Positions 37,010-50,406 of a DNA stretch of 64,000 bases are shown here, in pieces. Both the position numbers and the translations under genes were made by a program. Each line of letters starts with the position of its first letter. Position 1 is the first letter of the stretch. This DNA comes from Sipunculus nudus. Its lineage: Eukaryota; Annelida; Sipuncula; Golfingiida; Sipunculidae. Location of the stretch: the NCBI GenBank assembly GCA_026874595.1, contig CM049306.1, positions 52,670,019-52,734,018 of the forward strand. The letters run 5' to 3'. The notes under the pieces were generated by a model. That model was not told where the DNA came from, made no database searches, and was given only the letters and a program-made list of their open reading frames with translations.

Positions 37010-38320
37010 CCAGATCAGAGACTGGGCCCTGATGTGATTGGCTGGTGCAAAGTGTGACGTCAAAGGAAACATTTTTAAATAACTTAAATCTAGCCATATA
37101 TGTTGTTTTTATTCTTCCATGTAAATTTGGGACTGACGTGTCAGAAATACATAGCTTTTGGTGAGATCTAGAATTTTAGTCACATCCTGTGTGTGACGGC
37201 ACTTTCGAGTTGACAGTGCTCATAAATGTGTAATATAATTTTTGAACAAATCACACAACCTCATGTTTTTTGTGAACAAATAAATAGAAAAAATTATTTT
37301 CCTCCAGAAATAGGATTCATTTTATGTAAAATCTATATAAATATTTTTTTCATAGGCAATTTTGTTACATGATAATATAATGAGATTAGAAATACAATTT
37401 CATGACCTTAAACAAACTGTGACTGACTGAGCTGGTTAACATGATTGACTTAAGTTTTGCCTGCCGCCACGCTAACGGCATTGAGTCCAGGAGAAAAAAA
37501 GCTATGAGCTTAAATGATTGTCAAATATATAAAGAGGTCTACTTACCCATAAACTTCATTGTATAATTTATTTCTAGACATCTGTTAACGTAGCGAAACA
37601 ATCTATGAACCAATTTATTTGAGCTTAAATAAAACACAAAAGGTTTAATTTTTTATAAACTGTCTATTTAGAGATAAGATATCAGTCAACCTCCCCAAGG
37701 TGTGAATGGAGCTGTTCCTCAGGTAGCTGTTCTCAGTGGTATCGGTAGCTAGTGTACAAGAACCTGCACAAAGTTAGTTTTAAAGACGTCAGTCATTTAC
37801 ATTACATTTTTGTAAGTGATTACACTGTTATTGTGCCGAACATAAATGGTGGCGCTTTTTACGTTATTACAGCTTAAACGTGTCCATTTGAATAAAAGAA
37901 TTTATGTGATTTCTGGCTTCCTTTGTGTAAATATTAATGATCTAAGGGTAATTTTGGTTGTGAACTGTTCTTATAATGTTTCCATGAAGGATGTATGAAA
38001 TTTTTTATCAACATGTTTGTAAACACAGCAATGTTTACAAACGGAAAAATCATGTAACCTAGGATGGTAGGTTAAATTTAAGCGGAGCTAGAAAGGTCAC
38101 TTGTTGCAAAACGCCATTTGCAAAGCTCTAGCTTGCCTGACTTGCTGCCAAATGCCCTTGTTGAATTTGGTTTGATTATTCTGGCGGGCGACCACAAGCA
38201 GCCTGTGCCCGGTGATATCCACGTTTCCTGGCCTATTTTTATTAAAGCTCAAAGGGATTACCTTTCGTTAATGAAGGTCAGATAGGTGATTGGGCCCCTT
38301 TAAACGAAGTCTCAACACTT
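37010..38320. repeat. Long dispersed repeat (family 10), copy 1
   Basis: The part 37910-38320 matches 51235-51660 over more than 400 bp with gaps: 'tgatttctggcttcct', 'aacatgtaacctaggatggt', 'caaatgcccttgttgaat', 'tttcctggcctattttt'. The head at 37015-37070 ('gatgtgattggctggtgcaa') recurs at 58330-58350. No transposase or reverse transcriptase is visible. Origin unknown. Confidence 0.65.
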
Positions 38321-39680
38321 CAAAATGTCATCCCCCTCATTCAAGTGGTAACCATGTTTGGTCTGTGTATGCATGTTTATCAATTTTCTTGTATACAGGT
38401 ATCTGTCATGTCTGAGTGGGTGGGCAAATGTTAACGGGAAACAGACATCACTATTCAGTCGATCCAATAAAGCGAGCATAGCATGCAAAATGTCATGGTG
38501 CTGTGCAGTACCGTATTAATTATTTAAATTTAGGGCCAGTTTATGTCATTGGCACAGTGCAGCATAGGCTGTAATCATCCTGTCAGCACTATCACAGAAA
38601 TAAAGTATAGCCAGGCACAGAAAATGAGATAATTTTCAGTGCCAATGGGAGTAGTCGGAACATATGAATGTCAAGCCCGATTTATATTGGGATTATTGGA
38701 TAGATGTAATATCTTTATAAAGAAAAACTGAGAAAACTCGAAGTTGTGTGTATAAAGCACTCAGGAATCTGTGACCTCAAATTTGAAATGAACTTGCTGT
38801 CTCACTATTATTAGGTCCAACTGACAACTGTGCTCCTTAAACCACTTGAAGTACCTAATTAAACGACGCCTCATAAATGGTTTTGCCAATTGTTCTAAAA
38901 AACTCATTTATTAATATGTTTTCTTAGGTAATGCTTTTTTTATCACAGGTGCTTGAATTGCTATTAGTGTAGATTTTGGTTAAATTTATCAATTTTCTGG
39001 GTCATTTCCTTATAACTATTACTTATCTGACATTTTCCTATAGTATTTCACACTATACGGTCCATCTCTTTATATTATTTACCTAATATGTGAGATAGGC
39101 AGGCAAGAAGCCCCCGTCGTTAGGTCCGACAACCATGGCATAGCAACGGAGGACGCATGCACTTCCTGATTGGTTGATGTTTACTATTGGAGTCTTCAGA
39201 TGGTAACACCGCTGACGCAACAATGGTTACGCATGGACTTCAAATTTAGCCTGAAACCGATGTGCCATGGATGCCGTTTATTAATTATACTGTTAGAATT
39301 ACTATCAGTATCTTCTTTAAAAGTGCATTGTTTAAGTCATTATACTGCTGTATCATTTAATGTAAATGTAAAATCAAATAGAAAAAATACCGTGCGTTAC
39401 CATGTTTTAAGTGTAATAAATGTGAAAAAATAAGTGATCCTAAGCAACGCAAATTAAAGTTAAGCTTAGAAATATCGTAGAAATGGTATTTTTCGTACAT
39501 GAGGAGCAAGAATCGTCTGATATATATCATTCAGTAAATATGTGATGTAACCAGAGTGTGAGAGGGCCAGGCTCCGAAAAACTGCTCATGCCAGATATTG
39601 GTTCTGGTTAATAACACGTTTTACTCTCATAGTAACATCATGTTAATAATATACAGGTTGTCACAGTTCAAGAACAAAAG
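38321..39680. other. No recognisable gene
   Basis: Intergenic. The frame at 39170-39433 has no recognisable domain. No splice-linked exons were found. Confidence 0.5.
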
Positions 39681-39841
39681 GGGTCTGTTGCACAAAAAAA
39701 GTGACTTAAGTCATGTTGGGGACTTAAGCCCAGGGCCATTTGTGTGTCACTATGGTAACCATTATGACATCTCAACTGTAACAATAGTATTTAGACCTGG
39801 TACTGGGCGTAAGTCCGGTAAAATTTTATTGCAATAGACCC
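39681..39841. mobile_element. MITE family 9, clear copy
   Basis: 161 bp with inverted ends: GGGTCTGTTGCA on the left and, reverse complemented, GGGTCTATTGCA on the right. A diverged copy is at 29497-29640. It lies downstream of the K2P stop codon, and its right end supplies an AATAAA on the minus strand. Confidence 0.75.
39825..39830 (-). terminator. Candidate poly(A) signal of the K2P gene
   Basis: AATAAA on the minus strand, about 200 bp after the K2P stop codon. It lies within the terminal repeat of a family 9 MITE, so the gene may use a transposon-derived poly(A) signal (inference). Confidence 0.4.
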
Positions 39842-39867
39842 AAGGAGTGTTGTGAAGTTCATTGGCC

Positions 39868-39869
<2 letters not shown>

Positions 39870-39912
<43 letters not shown>
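39870..39912. repeat. (AT)n microsatellite
   Basis: A 43-bp TA tract between the MITE and the candidate ribozyme in the presumed K2P 3' untranslated region. Confidence 0.95.
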
Positions 39913-39913
<1 letters not shown>

Positions 39914-39937
39914 CTCTGGAGAAAAACAACACTGTTA

Positions 39938-39985
39938 ATTCACAACAGTCTGTTTCACGGGGTGCGACCCGATCATCAGGTGAAT
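39938..39985 (-). ncRNA. Candidate type I hammerhead ribozyme
   Basis: Read on the minus strand, the parts occur in order: ATTCAC (stem I 5'), CTGATGA (conserved box), a helix II segment containing CGGG and CCCG, GAAA (conserved box), a short helix III formed by ACAG and CTGT, T at the cleavage position, and GTGAAT (stem I 3'), which fully complements ATTCAC. All invariant core residues are present. Family knowledge: small type I hammerheads with a very short helix III are known from Penelope-like retroelements. It lies 46-93 bp after the K2P stop codon, in the sense orientation of that gene. The helix II closing pair is U-U, a weakness. No retroelement protein is seen nearby. Confidence 0.6.
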
Positions 39986-40030
39986 GTGGTTAGAATATAT
40001 ATATATATTTAAAATATGTTTTCCGGTACT

Positions 40031-40731
40031 TTAATTCACACTGCTGCTTTTTGAAACACATCCCGAGCCTTGTTCGGACTTGCTATCAGATCGCTTTTTG
40101 TGAGAGGAATCTATTATATCCAACAGACCTATGTCCTTAGAGACGCTACCAAGTTTCTCCTTAGCAACAGTAATTGTACTTGCCATAGCCTCCATGATGA
40201 CATTCGCAACCATGGCAACCAGAGCCAAACCAATCAACACATAAACTGACGACGCCAAAAAGTACTTCGGGTGCCGTGGCATGACGTCACCAAAACCGAT
40301 GGTGCTAACAGATATGAATATGAAGTAGAAAGTTTCAAAAGAAGACCACTCTGTCTCCCAGATTCTGTAGATGAGCGTCCCCAACCCGATGTACAGTATC
40401 ACAATAATCACGGCCACTGGTGGTGGCAAATTGAAATGGTCCTCCACGGGCTCATCCTGGTTTTCTTTATCCTGTTGCCCATTGGTTGATTCCTGTTCCC
40501 CGATCTTGCAGCGTATTATTCTAGCTGGCAACTTGCTACAAAACTTGGCCAGTCGTCGGAAGGGACTACAGGCTCTGGAACGGATGAGCAGTAGCCAGCA
40601 GTATCTGAAGGCGCGCGTGAGCATTTTTCCAAGTGATGACAATACTATGAGACAAAGAGGAATACCGATAGCGGCGTATACCATGGTGGCTGCTCGGCCT
40701 TTGGTGGTGACAGGCGCAATGTGACCATACC
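40031..40731 (-). CDS. K2P last exon: filter end, M2 to M4, C-tail
   Basis: Starts by completing G and then YGHIAPVTTKGR. It holds M2, the linker with CRRL-like basic clusters (RSRACSPFRRLAKFCSK), M3 (AVIIVILYIGLGTLIY), the second pore (VSTIGFGDVMPRHPKYF), M4 (VYVLIGLALVAMVANVI) and a tail ending SKSSSVN. The tail has several Ser/Lys motifs that could be phosphorylated (inference). Confidence 0.97.
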
Positions 40732-43700
40732 CTGTAATAGAACCGTACAAAAATCACATCTGGACATATAAAGTCAATATATGTACTACGGTGTGAATGA
40801 TATTCATATTTATCATGTTCAAGGGATATGATCACTCAGAAAAGAGACCCTTTAGTAATACGCTCGGAGGCAGCGGAAAATCTTACGCTTCTAAACAGGA
40901 TTTAGATATAGGTAGTAAGCCTGTAGGTAAAGAGCTCTGTAAAGAGCGTACTTCAGAGTAATTATCCAGTAACAGCGAAAATTATATGTTTTAATTTATT
41001 AGAGTATAAAAATACTTTCTTACAAATATCAGCACATTTTATGAAAGAATAAATACTAGACTACAAAGCTGCATTATATTATATTCAGGCCTCCGCCATG
41101 TCGAGATGCTCCCAAGCCCATGTTTTCATTCACATATTTGGAACATATTTCCAAGTTTATTCGTATGTGACTGTACGTTTGTGAATATCCTTGATGACGT
41201 TCCTGATTCCGGATCATGAGACGGAGTACGCCAAAATCTATTTGGTTCTTTCTTGACCCATTCTCGAATGCTCTTGAAAAATTTCATGAGGTTCCGTTCA
41301 TGGTTTTAGGAGTTATGTTGTGAACAAACACACAAACATACACACAAAAACGGGGATGAAAGCATGACCTCATGGTTGAGGCAATGACTGAAGTGACTTG
41401 ATCATGGGATATTCATAATACATAATACATAATACATCTTCAGGAAAACTCATAAAAAAAAACAAACAAGAAGGTGACGTACCAATGGTGGTGTAGACAG
41501 TAGCTGAGAAGAAGAATGATCCCCAAAAGTCCCATACGGGGGCGTCAGAGGTCGCGCCGTTAAGAACCGCCTGCTTAAACTGGGTCTCATATTCAATCAG
41601 CTGCTCTGTGACATTTATAGTGCCGTTCAGGTCTCCCTGTTAAAATAGAATATGGTACCGATATTGCACAGTTGAACTGGACTTCGAATTCAATTCTTCA
41701 TTAATATATAGACTTAAAGTGCATTTTATTTCTTAATTTTGTGATGAATACAGTGTGTACATAATTTTTTAGGTAGTTTCTCGATTGTTCTAGCTTCTGA
41801 ATCGACAAAACATATTAAATGTTCAGGAATATAATTGACGCATACATGGTAAAATATGGTATCACATAGACCCCTTTACACTTTTAAACCCCTATTGTAC
41901 CGTAGAACTGGTATCCTATTTCCATGGACACCAGGGATAATATATTTGGAACTGGGGAGAAAACCATACAAATCTTCATATTTCCTCAACATAAGGTCTC
42001 AATATATCCTAGAGGAAACGCATGTTAAAAACTCGAATCTGCATTCTTAAGAATGAAAGCCTTCGCAATGGTAGGGTAAGGTCCCAATTATGGGATGGTC
42101 ACCGTCGTGAAATTCACTTATTCGGCCCATATTTTTAGGTTCATTCGTGCATACGTAAATTTACATTTATGAATAAAGGATAAAAGGCACGAATCGAATC
42201 AGAAAAAAATGCAAGGATATACGGAACCGGTGAACGTATATTTGTCATCACAAAGCGTTCTCTTTGTTTCCTGGTCCTAATATAAGTTATCCATTCCTGG
42301 TAGCCCAGCCTGTCTACTAGTTTTACATGTGATATAAGATCGAATATACAGGCTTCTGCAGCTCAGGTTAATAGCGCAGGGGCTTTTTCACGGTTCCCCC
42401 CCCCCCCCCCCCCATGGGTGAGCTCTCAGCAGACTTAATAGGCAAACCGTGCCCAACGGCTTTGTTTCACTCACAAACGAGTGCGCTTTTCGGAGTACCT
42501 TTGTGGAATTACCTAGCAATGGGGACGATAACGTACTCTGCAGGAGTGGTATACCGAACCTGCATGATTGACACTAGGAAAAATCGGATATTTTGCCCCT
42601 GTTACGCAGTCCGAAACCGGGATGGAACATATGCAGATGTACATATACTTAGTTAAGCAAAGCATTAAAAAATAGAGGAGGTTGTGCAAAACATTCAAAA
42701 TACGGCATACCTTACGCAGGATAAAACCATTCGAAAAGCACCATTAAGATGTAAACAAACTGTGTGTCGCTTTATACAAGCGCAATCATGTGTATTTCAC
42801 ACAAATTGTTTGTGAATAGGTCCCTTTGAACTAATATTATTTAACACATATTGTGCCTAAAAGACAGGCTAAATGAGCCAGAATACAAAGATAAAATCTT
42901 TATGTAGTTCAGGTTAACAATTTGCCAGCTGGTACACTTCACTCAAGTGCTGGTTGTCAGTACACCAGCTTGGTTGTATAACTAATCAAGTACAGACATT
43001 GTGTCTAGAAGAAAGCCAACATTTTCACTCCGGGCAAGGTGCTCCGATGTTAAATATAGTGGCAGTAACTTGTTCCAAGATATTTTATCTCCACCTATCC
43101 ATAGATGGATATATCTGGTTTACCCGGTTATTCTTCTAATTAATTATAATTCTCTCCTTTTTTATCCGATTTCAATTACTCTTACCGAGGATGTACCTTA
43201 CTATGACCCAGTCAGACCGAGATATAGTGACCTTGACCTATTTTCAAGGTCACATGGTTCAAAAAGTGGGAACTTTTAGTTTTACTGTGTCGATTTTCTA
43301 TAAATCTACATGGACAAAAGCGACATTAAAATTCTGGTTCTAAACGTTTCTATGACAACATTTTTTAATTCTCTCCTGTGGACAGTTATGAGACAGGTGA
43401 CTCAGCACTTTTCAGTTTCCACATAAATCTATTTTCCTGTAAAGTTCAAACTTTAACAGAGATGTGTCATTTACAAATGTAAACCTCACATGTTTTAATT
43501 ACAATTAAAAATATATCTAAATATATTCATCATAATTATAAATGTCAGTTTTACAAGATCAATAAAAAAAAAGAAAAAAAGATCTTATTTGCAGGATAAA
43601 ACAAAATGAAATGTAGAATTTTCAATATTAAAAATGTGTTAATAACTGCATGAACAATGCTTTATATTGAAATAGGTCCCAAATCTGCAGATACCTGTGA

Positions 43701-44809
43701 CAGGAATTTTCTTATTGTATTTTAGAAAATATAATTATTATTAGAATAAGAAATTCCGGGAGGAAGGGGTGTACTGGATGCGGGGGGGGGGGGGGGGGGG
43801 TTGGACATCATACAAGCCTTCGGGTCAATACGACCAATGGTTTTCAGGTAACAAGGACACTTTGCTTTATTTACTTTTACAGTTAGAACCAGCATCCTCT
43901 AGAACTCGTGACTTCTGTTCATTTCCGGTTGGCACGATTCTCCTAGAAGTAGATAACTCTTTGAAAAATCGCCTTCCACAAGGTTAAAGTGCAGTGTGAT
44001 ATTTAGTTATGATACCTTTATTGTATTTTGAATAAAATGCAAATTAAGAAAACGTGACGTCACTATTTTTAGCGAGTCTGTTAGAACTCATGAAGAAACG
44101 ATCATATTTAATTTCCTATTAAGAGAACTATAGTTCTTTCCAAACTGTTAGAGACAAAAAAAAATAGATTAGTAGGAATACCTAACAGAGGAAAATCAGG
44201 GGATAGCAGGGGCGAATCCAGGACCTAGGAAAAGGAGGGATCCAACTCACAAGGACTAGTCCCCAGGTCCGGAAAGGGGGGCTCCAAGCCGCAAAAAATT
44301 GATCTTAAACCTTTAAATAGGTGGATTGAAAAGGAGGGGCTCCGTGGCCCCTTGACCCCCCAGAACCCCCCCCCCCCTTTTCCTTCTGAATCCGCTTCTG
44401 GATAGATATGGATGCGCGGATGTCGTATGGCACTTACAAGAAGTCTAATTACAGTTATAACTGTCATTGGGACAAAGTTATCAATACGAGGCTAATACCA
44501 TCAAAGAATGTGGTTTTTTTTTCAGATTTGGCAATTTTTAACGACCACTGTCAACTGACTGAACATATAATGCTTAACATAACTAATTGTATGTTATAAA
44601 TATCTTTTAGAATTTAGGAGTTTAGTCAGGTTGGAATAAACGAATTGAATCTGGAGTTTTTTTTTAGATGTGAATCAGTACCTTTAATTCCGTTATTTTC
44701 GGAGTTCAGTTCTTCAGTCATACATTAATGCCTTGGGTGTGTGAACAAGCGATGACTAAGGCCAAAAAAAAGGTATGGTTCTCAGGCACCGCCCGCATCA
44801 ATTTAACCC

Positions 44810-44847
<38 letters not shown>

Positions 44848-47800
44848 CCGCATAAAAAACTGTTATTTTGATTTTCATCTTTCAAGAAGATAAAATATTA
44901 CGATTTTGATAAGATTTCCTTTGATATGTAGTGCTTTTACCCGTTTAGCAAAAAAAATGTTATTATCATGCTTTTCCCTGATCATATGACAATTTTATTG
45001 AAACATACGAAACAGGTAAATAAAATCGCCCGCCAGTACTGATTTCTGGGCTAAAGTGCCTGCGTACCATACCTTTTTTTTTTTTTTGGCCTTGGCATTT
45101 TCTAGCGTGAGATCACGTGTTCTTTGTGTATCCTTGTATCAGAATGAGTCATGTTGTTCACCCGGACTAGCATTGACATAAAGCCATGTGATGTGACATA
45201 ATCAAAGCTGAATTGGTACAAACGCCTTTATGTCTGGCGAGTCAAGCATGATTAAAAGCCCAGGGTCCCATCACGCGGTAAAAAGATTTTTTGATAATTA
45301 TGGAAAATTTAACAGCCGTGACACCAATTTGGCATGAAACGATACATCCATCGTCATCTAACAAACCAGACGGTTTCATGAGCGAAGAGAACTCAGAAAA
45401 AGTATTTTTTATTATTATTACAAGATAATTTAATATGCGTGACACAGTAAAACACTTCCTATGACTGTTTTGTTATGTTATTTAAGCATGGCAGATCTTC
45501 TGATAATGTCAGAGACTCCAATACATAGTTGATCAAGCACTGAGTAAACAACTACCGTAAAATTACTTATTGTCTTTGCTATGGCGCCGTCACGAAATAA
45601 GCGGAGACAGTGATCATTCTCAATTAATCACACTGATATCACCAACCATATATATATCCTTATTAATTTGGCAGCTCCATCCTAATGATATTTTTATTCC
45701 TTAACGCAGTAATCAATGTTACATGATAATGGTAAAATAAAGATCTGAATCCGATGTATTTCATTATGGAAGGTAACAATTTGTCAAATTCATCGGAAGA
45801 TCCGGGCAAAGAAGAAAGAATTTATTCATTGTATATTCAATGGTTTGAGAAACGTATATCCCTCAATGCGATCACATCGATTCCTTTATGCTGGCACAAA
45901 TAAGGAACAGAACAACAAACGATTTTTCCAAACGATTGAATTGTTATATATGCTGCATAATGGTTAAACTAAAGGAAATATGGAATGAGGGACGCAGCTG
46001 TAAATTGCAAAATGTTATGTTTGTAGAACAACATTTTAACACATGAAAACTAATATTCCCCCTCGATCGCAAGTGTATCCTTTTATAATTTTGTCACCAA
46101 AGAGTGTTATTGTAGTTTCTTCTTGGCCGATACGGGTTCAATATAAGCTGACCGATGCGATTATCGTTGCTTTCTCAGGTATTGGTATAAAAATATAAAA
46201 ACTGTTGTCTTCCATATTCTGACACCTGACTTGGAGCCTATTAGGCCAGTAGATAATTACATCAATTATTTTGGTAAAAAAAAAGGAAAACCCAAACAAA
46301 AATGAAAACCAGAAGTCTCTATACATTCCTTGGTCCATTGTCAAACACACATAGACAGGAAAATATAACAGCATTTTATGTGCCGACTGTAATAAACCCA
46401 GGCGCTAATAAATTTTTAATAGTCAATTCTATTAGCCACTTTCTCTTAGAAACGCGCGTTTAAATTAACTAGACCTCTGCCAGCTGTATCATACATCACC
46501 ACGAACAAACCACATTACAAACGACGCGTGTCAAACCTGAACGACCGACGTGCCGTAACCATGGTAACCCGTCCGTGCCATCCTAACATAATAATATAAT
46601 AAACATTCACAACACAAACGAGCTCCATGTCTTATCGTTCACTTTTATAAGGGTTCAATATTAGATTTGTTTTATATTTCAAGACTTCTTTTTGCAATAT
46701 GTTTCCTTTGAAGTGTGTGTATGTTTGTACATATTTTTTTATACCAGTTGCCTGTGTGTGTATGTATACATGTTTGTATGTGTCTGGCTGAGCGTGTATG
46801 TGAGAGAGAGAGAGCGCTCGCGCTCGATCGAGAGAGCTCTCATATGAATACAGTCTGTACAGGATATAGCCTACAGTTTATAAACCTCCGGTCTGAAAAG
46901 ACCACCTCTATCTTACGACCACCGTCTGGTGAACCAAAAGCATTCACATTGGTTATAACTGACCTGTCTAATAAGACTAAGTGTAAATTAAGACCACTTT
47001 GGCATATCCGACAGGTGGTCTAATTTCACATTTTACACTGAACGGACATCTGTACGCACATGTCAGTTTAACATAGAACCAACCAGTGCAATAAGTGGAG
47101 ACAGTTAACTAGGCATGATTAACTGTTCAGCTCTGCAGATGCATACTGCAAGAGCTGCTTTATTTCTAGGTCCAGCAAGTGTTTACCTAATAACCTAACT
47201 TGATGAACGAAATGGGAGCAAAGCCTTCTGTATTGCTCTGTAAATTACATAGACATTTACAATGACATTGTGTTTAATACAATACACGGGACAAAAGTCG
47301 ATCGCCATGATGTAATGTCACATGTGGGAATACATGTACTATGTAGAAATTGGTAAAAATATGAAAGTACGACTGAATTATCGAGTTCATACCGTGTCAT
47401 ATTAACTTTCGTGAACGAAGAGGTCGTAATGTCATCCCTGTTTGTTTGTTTGACAGTTTTCTGTATGCCAATTTGCCTAAAGACACCTTTTTATATGTTC
47501 ATGGTCAATAGCTAAAAAACAATTTGTTGCATTTAGTATTGGATGTGCTCCTTTTCTTGGAGGATCTCTTTTTTTTTTTTGCCTTGAGTTACCTTACGTT
47601 GTAAGAATTTATAAAAAGTAGTTCATGTGTAGACTTATTTGCACGATATAAAGTCCACCTTTAGGCATGAGTTTTCTCTCCAAATTATTAACGTGGTTAA
47701 ATATTATCTGGATAGTCAACCACCTTGACTAAGCAAAATAATGACATTATACTTTACTTGTAAGAGTTAATAATATACACTAGGTGACAATAAAATACTC

Positions 47801-50321
47801 ATTAGAAATAAAGAATTCCCCTTCCAAACACGCAGCCTAATAAATTGACTTGTATTGCCTAAAGACAATCCCTTGAAGCATTTATAAAAATAGGCCGGCA
47901 ACGCACATAAGCTGTTCGTTTTGTTTTTATCCACATGTTTATAACATTGGGGAGCTGACCAAAATAATAAAAACATGTTAAACAAGGACAACTGGCGGCA
48001 AGTCAGACTGACCAGAGCCTTGCAAAGGGCGTTTCACTAGTGACCTTTCAACTTCCGTACATATGTAACCAACAATCGGGCTACATATTTTTCGTTTGAT
48101 AACATTGCTGTATTCACTATGTCCAACACAGAGGAGTTAAATGAACTTTTATTAACAGGAATTAGCTAAAAGCCATTAATCCGTAAGCAGGACAAATCAG
48201 AAATCACACAAAATCAATAGAAAAGGCAGGTGAAATACTTTAATTTTTAAATTTTGACAGCAGGCCCTGTGATGATTGTCTGATAAATTCTGACTTATTT
48301 ACCCGTTCAGACCCCTGAATTTTTGTCTTGTGACTAGATAACAAAACATGGATCCGTACCATGGCTAAAGTCAGCATTCCATGAGATCTAATCAATGGAA
48401 TACAGAGATGGCTTCCACAAATTACGAGCCCACTAAATATGGATATATGTTGATCAGGAAATCTTATCTGATATTGGCATGTCGCGACAAAGTAATGCAT
48501 ATATTCATGACAGTGCATATGGTTCTTGTATGTGGACATCAACATCATTTCTGCCTGATGCTTGAGCCTGGTGCAGATATACGACATCCTACGTGCATGG
48601 ATGCTGTCCTCTGAGTACGTTCGTGTCAAAACCGCGACCTGACAGATTTATTTCTCCTCGTTTCTCGAAACCGCTGAAGGGGCTGCCATTTTGCGTATAT
48701 ACTAAATCCCGCATGTCACAATTCGATGTAGAAAAAATGAATATTCCGCCAGTGTAAATAAACAGTGCTTTACATTTCCTTTCGCTCGATGGTTCTCTTA
48801 TACATCCCCCCCCCCCCCCCCCCCAAGCCCGACATGGGACTATATATTCAAAAATACGAGAAGCATAACACGTACCGGTAATGGAAACCAGATCACTGGA
48901 TAAGTGGGCACCGAGGTAATACACGCATTCCATTGAACCGCCACTTTCAAAGGTCTTTTGAGAAATGAGGACACAGACAACACTGACAAGCAAACTGACA
49001 CGATGAATTAAAGATAATTCTTGGATGAGGTAATCGCTTCCATATTTCTCCAGGTTTCTCGAAACCACTAATGGGGGCTGCCTTTTTGGGTACACACTAA
49101 AACCCGAATGGGTATAAAGGTGGGGGTTTATAGTCTGATATATCATGCGACCTTTTACTTTGCCTTCCTGGTCTTTCGGTCTTGTTCATTCTTGTAGCCT
49201 TTCTCGGCTCCCTGGGGAGCATACAACCCAAGCTGCCATATCAGGCGCTAGATGGTTATTCGTTCTACATTTACCTTCGTCCAATGACCAGTACCCATTT
49301 ACTCCTTGGTCGAGAGAGCGCACCCTTGTGGTAAAGACTTTACCTAGGAGTCTTAGCGCAGACGGCGGTCAGAAAGGGACGCGAACCCACGACCCTGCGG
49401 TCACAAATCCAGTTCCCTATCCATTACGACACTAAGCTCAACTTTACAGTTAGTATTTGTAAAAAGCATCTACCCATATTAACTGCAATAGCAGGCTTAT
49501 GTATGAACATTTGTCACGGCCTATGTGAAATCTCCCTTCAGGCTTCACAGTCACTTAGACGACCAGAGGGTCATGGGTTGGTTTCCCATACGGGGTGGTC
49601 GGACTTTTTCAGTGTATTCTTGTTTTATATCTCTGTGAAAATGGACCAGCATGGATATTCAACCATCAACTTATATGATATATGATTCGTACCATAAAAG
49701 GCCATCAGTGTATCACTGCTGCATTCAAAGTCGTTGTGTCGACACATGTAATAGGAATTATACCAGTCACAGTAGTGACGCCACTTCGCTGGTTCCTATG
49801 GAAGTGTGCTGATACACAGAGGATCCATGCTAGACCAGTGATAGAGCAGACGACCGGCAATCGGGGGGTCGTGGTTTCGATTCCCATACGGTGTGATCAG
49901 ACGTTTTCTGTGTATACTTGGTCTATATATCTCTACGGAGTGGACCAGAATAGCCATTCAAACATCTCTCTGTATAATATTCGACAATGTGGTTTTTCAT
50001 TTCTGTTTACACTTACTCTTTATTGTTTTTCTATCTCTTCTCGAGATTCAAAATAAAGCTTATCAGCGTTTAGGTGTGGCAGGTCAGCCGAACAATACAA
50101 TAGAAAGTAAAGTATGAACACGGTCAATTAACAGCTACAGTGGTATTATATATGTATTGACACCAATATAGATGTATATATAGGTGTGTGGCCCTGTGTA
50201 TACACAGGTAATATCCTGGTATGTTTGTATTTGTGCTGTTATGTATAAATCTGGTGCAACCTGATACAGCCGAATCATATTAATTTCAATATACCATGGT
50301 GCCCACTTATTCTATTATACA

Positions 50322-50406
<85 letters not shown>

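Noticed and set aside
40371-40724. A 117-codon plus-strand frame
   Set aside because: It is the antisense shadow of the K2P last exon.
46801-46840. A GAGAGAGCGCTCGCGCTC palindrome
   Set aside because: It is a GA microsatellite followed by a short self-complementary run. No other copies or structural context were found.
48589-49146. A 185-codon minus-strand frame with a donor-like GGTACGTGT at its middle
   Set aside because: It crosses a C run and ends in SINE-derived sequence. No homology is recognisable and the possible splice partner is missing.
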